From Intestinimonas aquisgranensis (GTDB taxonomy: Bacteria > Bacillota > Clostridia > Oscillospirales > Oscillospiraceae), in assembly GCA_020687605.1 (NCBI GenBank), contig JAJEQY010000088.1:1-14100 (forward strand): a DNA stretch of 14,100 bases, given 5' to 3'. The notes below the pieces were generated by a model. The model worked only from the letters and a program-made list of their open reading frames with translations. It was not told the DNA's origin and searched no databases. Positions 13,755 to 14,100 of the stretch are shown piece by piece; position 1 is the first letter of the stretch; each line of letters starts with the position of its first letter. The position numbers and the translations under genes were made by a program.

Positions 13755-13902
13755 GGGTCATCCCTCCTCTCTTGTCACGCTTCGCCTGTTCGCGACGCCC
13801 GGCTTCCCTTCGTCTCAGGCTTGAACCGCCCCGCTGGTGCGGGGCTGAGTTCTCGCCTTTGCTCCGGTCCATCCGGGCTGCTCACGACGGCTCAGGCGCT
13901 TC
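13755..13902 (-). other. Hairpin-bearing spacer upstream of the head-closure gene
   Basis: This gap contains a perfect 7-base-pair hairpin on the minus strand (GCCCCGC / GCGGGGC, ACCA loop, 13845-13828) and further partial inverted repeats, such as CTCAG/CTGAG arms around it. The flank carries the AGAGGAGGG ribosome site of the head-closure gene. No T-run follows the hairpin, so a Rho-independent terminator is not indicated. A short minus-strand reading frame starts with ATG at 13872 and overlaps the head-closure gene in another frame; it lacks a ribosome site and has Arg-rich composition, so I do not call it. It may be a small regulatory or repetitive element. Confidence 0.55.
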
Positions 13903-14100
13903 TTATGTGTCCGGGTTGGACACGGGTTCGGTCAGCTTGAGCTGGTTGATGAGCCGCCGGAAGGCGGGGTTGTCGCTCACCGTCCCGCTCACCTGGGCGT
14001 CCCGCTGGTCGAAGTCCCGCAGGACCATGAAGTTGACGCACAGATCGTACTGGGCAGCCCTGGGGGTACCGGAGGCGGGCGGGGAGATCCCCGCCCCCTC
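13903..14100 (-). CDS. Head-tail connector (gp6-like), C-terminal part, cut by window edge
   Basis: The reading frame enters from the right edge and ends with TAA at 13903-13905, with 65 codons visible. The stretch RAAQYDLCVNFMVLRDFDQR followed by SDNPAFRRLINQLK looks like the C-terminal helices of gp6-like head-tail connector proteins, where a long helix with an aromatic/Arg pattern (normally LVxxxYxxR) leads to a terminal LIxQLK helix. These form a ring between portal and head closure. Its place directly before the head-closure gene supports this. The N-terminal part is not in the window, so start and length cannot be given. An unrelated small connector is possible. Confidence 0.6.
   Translation of the reverse strand, partial: EGAGISPPASGTPRAAQYDLCVNFMVLRDFDQRDAQVSGTVSDNPAFRRLINQLKLTEPVSNPDT

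Noticed and set aside
13330..13872. Minus-strand frame of 180 codons starting in the spacer
   Set aside because: It overlaps the head-closure gene in another frame, is Arg/Gly/Pro-rich and has no ribosome site.
1..14100. Tailocin (headless contractile particle) instead of a phage
   Set aside because: A head-tail connector and head-closure protein are encoded at the right end, which fits a full phage; capsid genes lie outside the window, so this cannot be fully excluded.
1..14100. CRISPR array, tRNA, insertion sequence or attachment site
   Set aside because: I saw no regularly spaced direct repeats, cloverleaf-like segment, transposase or integrase frame, or flanking duplication.

Overview
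This 14.1 kb window is one strand-uniform virion gene cluster from a contractile-tailed phage or prophage (myovirus, PBSX/Xkd-type gene order). Every supported gene lies on the minus strand, so transcription runs from position 14100 toward position 1. The DNA is GC-rich, Shine-Dalgarno sites are strong (GGAGG-type), and genes overlap by 1-17 bases or sit a few bases apart. The Xkd-type protein families, the CmpB-like membrane protein and the phosphodiester-glycosidase-like lysis-end gene suggest a GC-rich Firmicutes host such as Oscillospiraceae (Flavonifractor/Lawsonibacter-like). The host assignment is inference; no host gene is in the window.

Layout in transcription order. Neck: end of a head-tail connector (14100-13903), a 148-base hairpin-bearing spacer, a head-closure protein (XkdH-like), an HK97 gp10-like protein (XkdI-like) and a tail terminator (XkdJ-like). 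Tail shaft: sheath (XkdK), a 118-base spacer with two strong hairpins, tube (XkdM), the tail assembly chaperone (XkdN) with a -1 frameshift extension, and a 700-residue tape measure protein. Baseplate: LysM protein (XkdP), hub (XkdQ), XkdR, XkdS, the baseplate J wedge protein (XkdT) and the Mu gp48/YmfQ-type protein (XkdU-like). Receptor-binding and lysis end: a mosaic tail fibre, a small protein with a 14-residue repeat, an XkdX-like/DUF4376-like fusion, a four-helix CmpB-like membrane protein, and the start of a phosphodiester-glycosidase-like protein cut by the window edge.

The genes work together as an assembly line. The connector, closure and terminator proteins finish the head and tail ends. 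The chaperone pair loads the tape measure, tube and sheath polymerise around it, the XkdP-U group builds the baseplate, and the fibre binds the host.

The best-supported unusual signal is a programmed -1 frameshift site (A AAA AAC) at the end of the tail chaperone gene, which opens 50 extra codons running exactly into the tape measure start. A second in-frame slippery heptamer (A AAA AAG) at the xkdR/xkdS overlap would join those two baseplate proteins and looks unusual. Three lower-GC patches (distal fibre, 5' end of the tape measure gene, 5' end of the gp10-like gene) suggest modular exchange. I found no tRNA, rRNA, CRISPR array, insertion sequence, integrase or attachment site.
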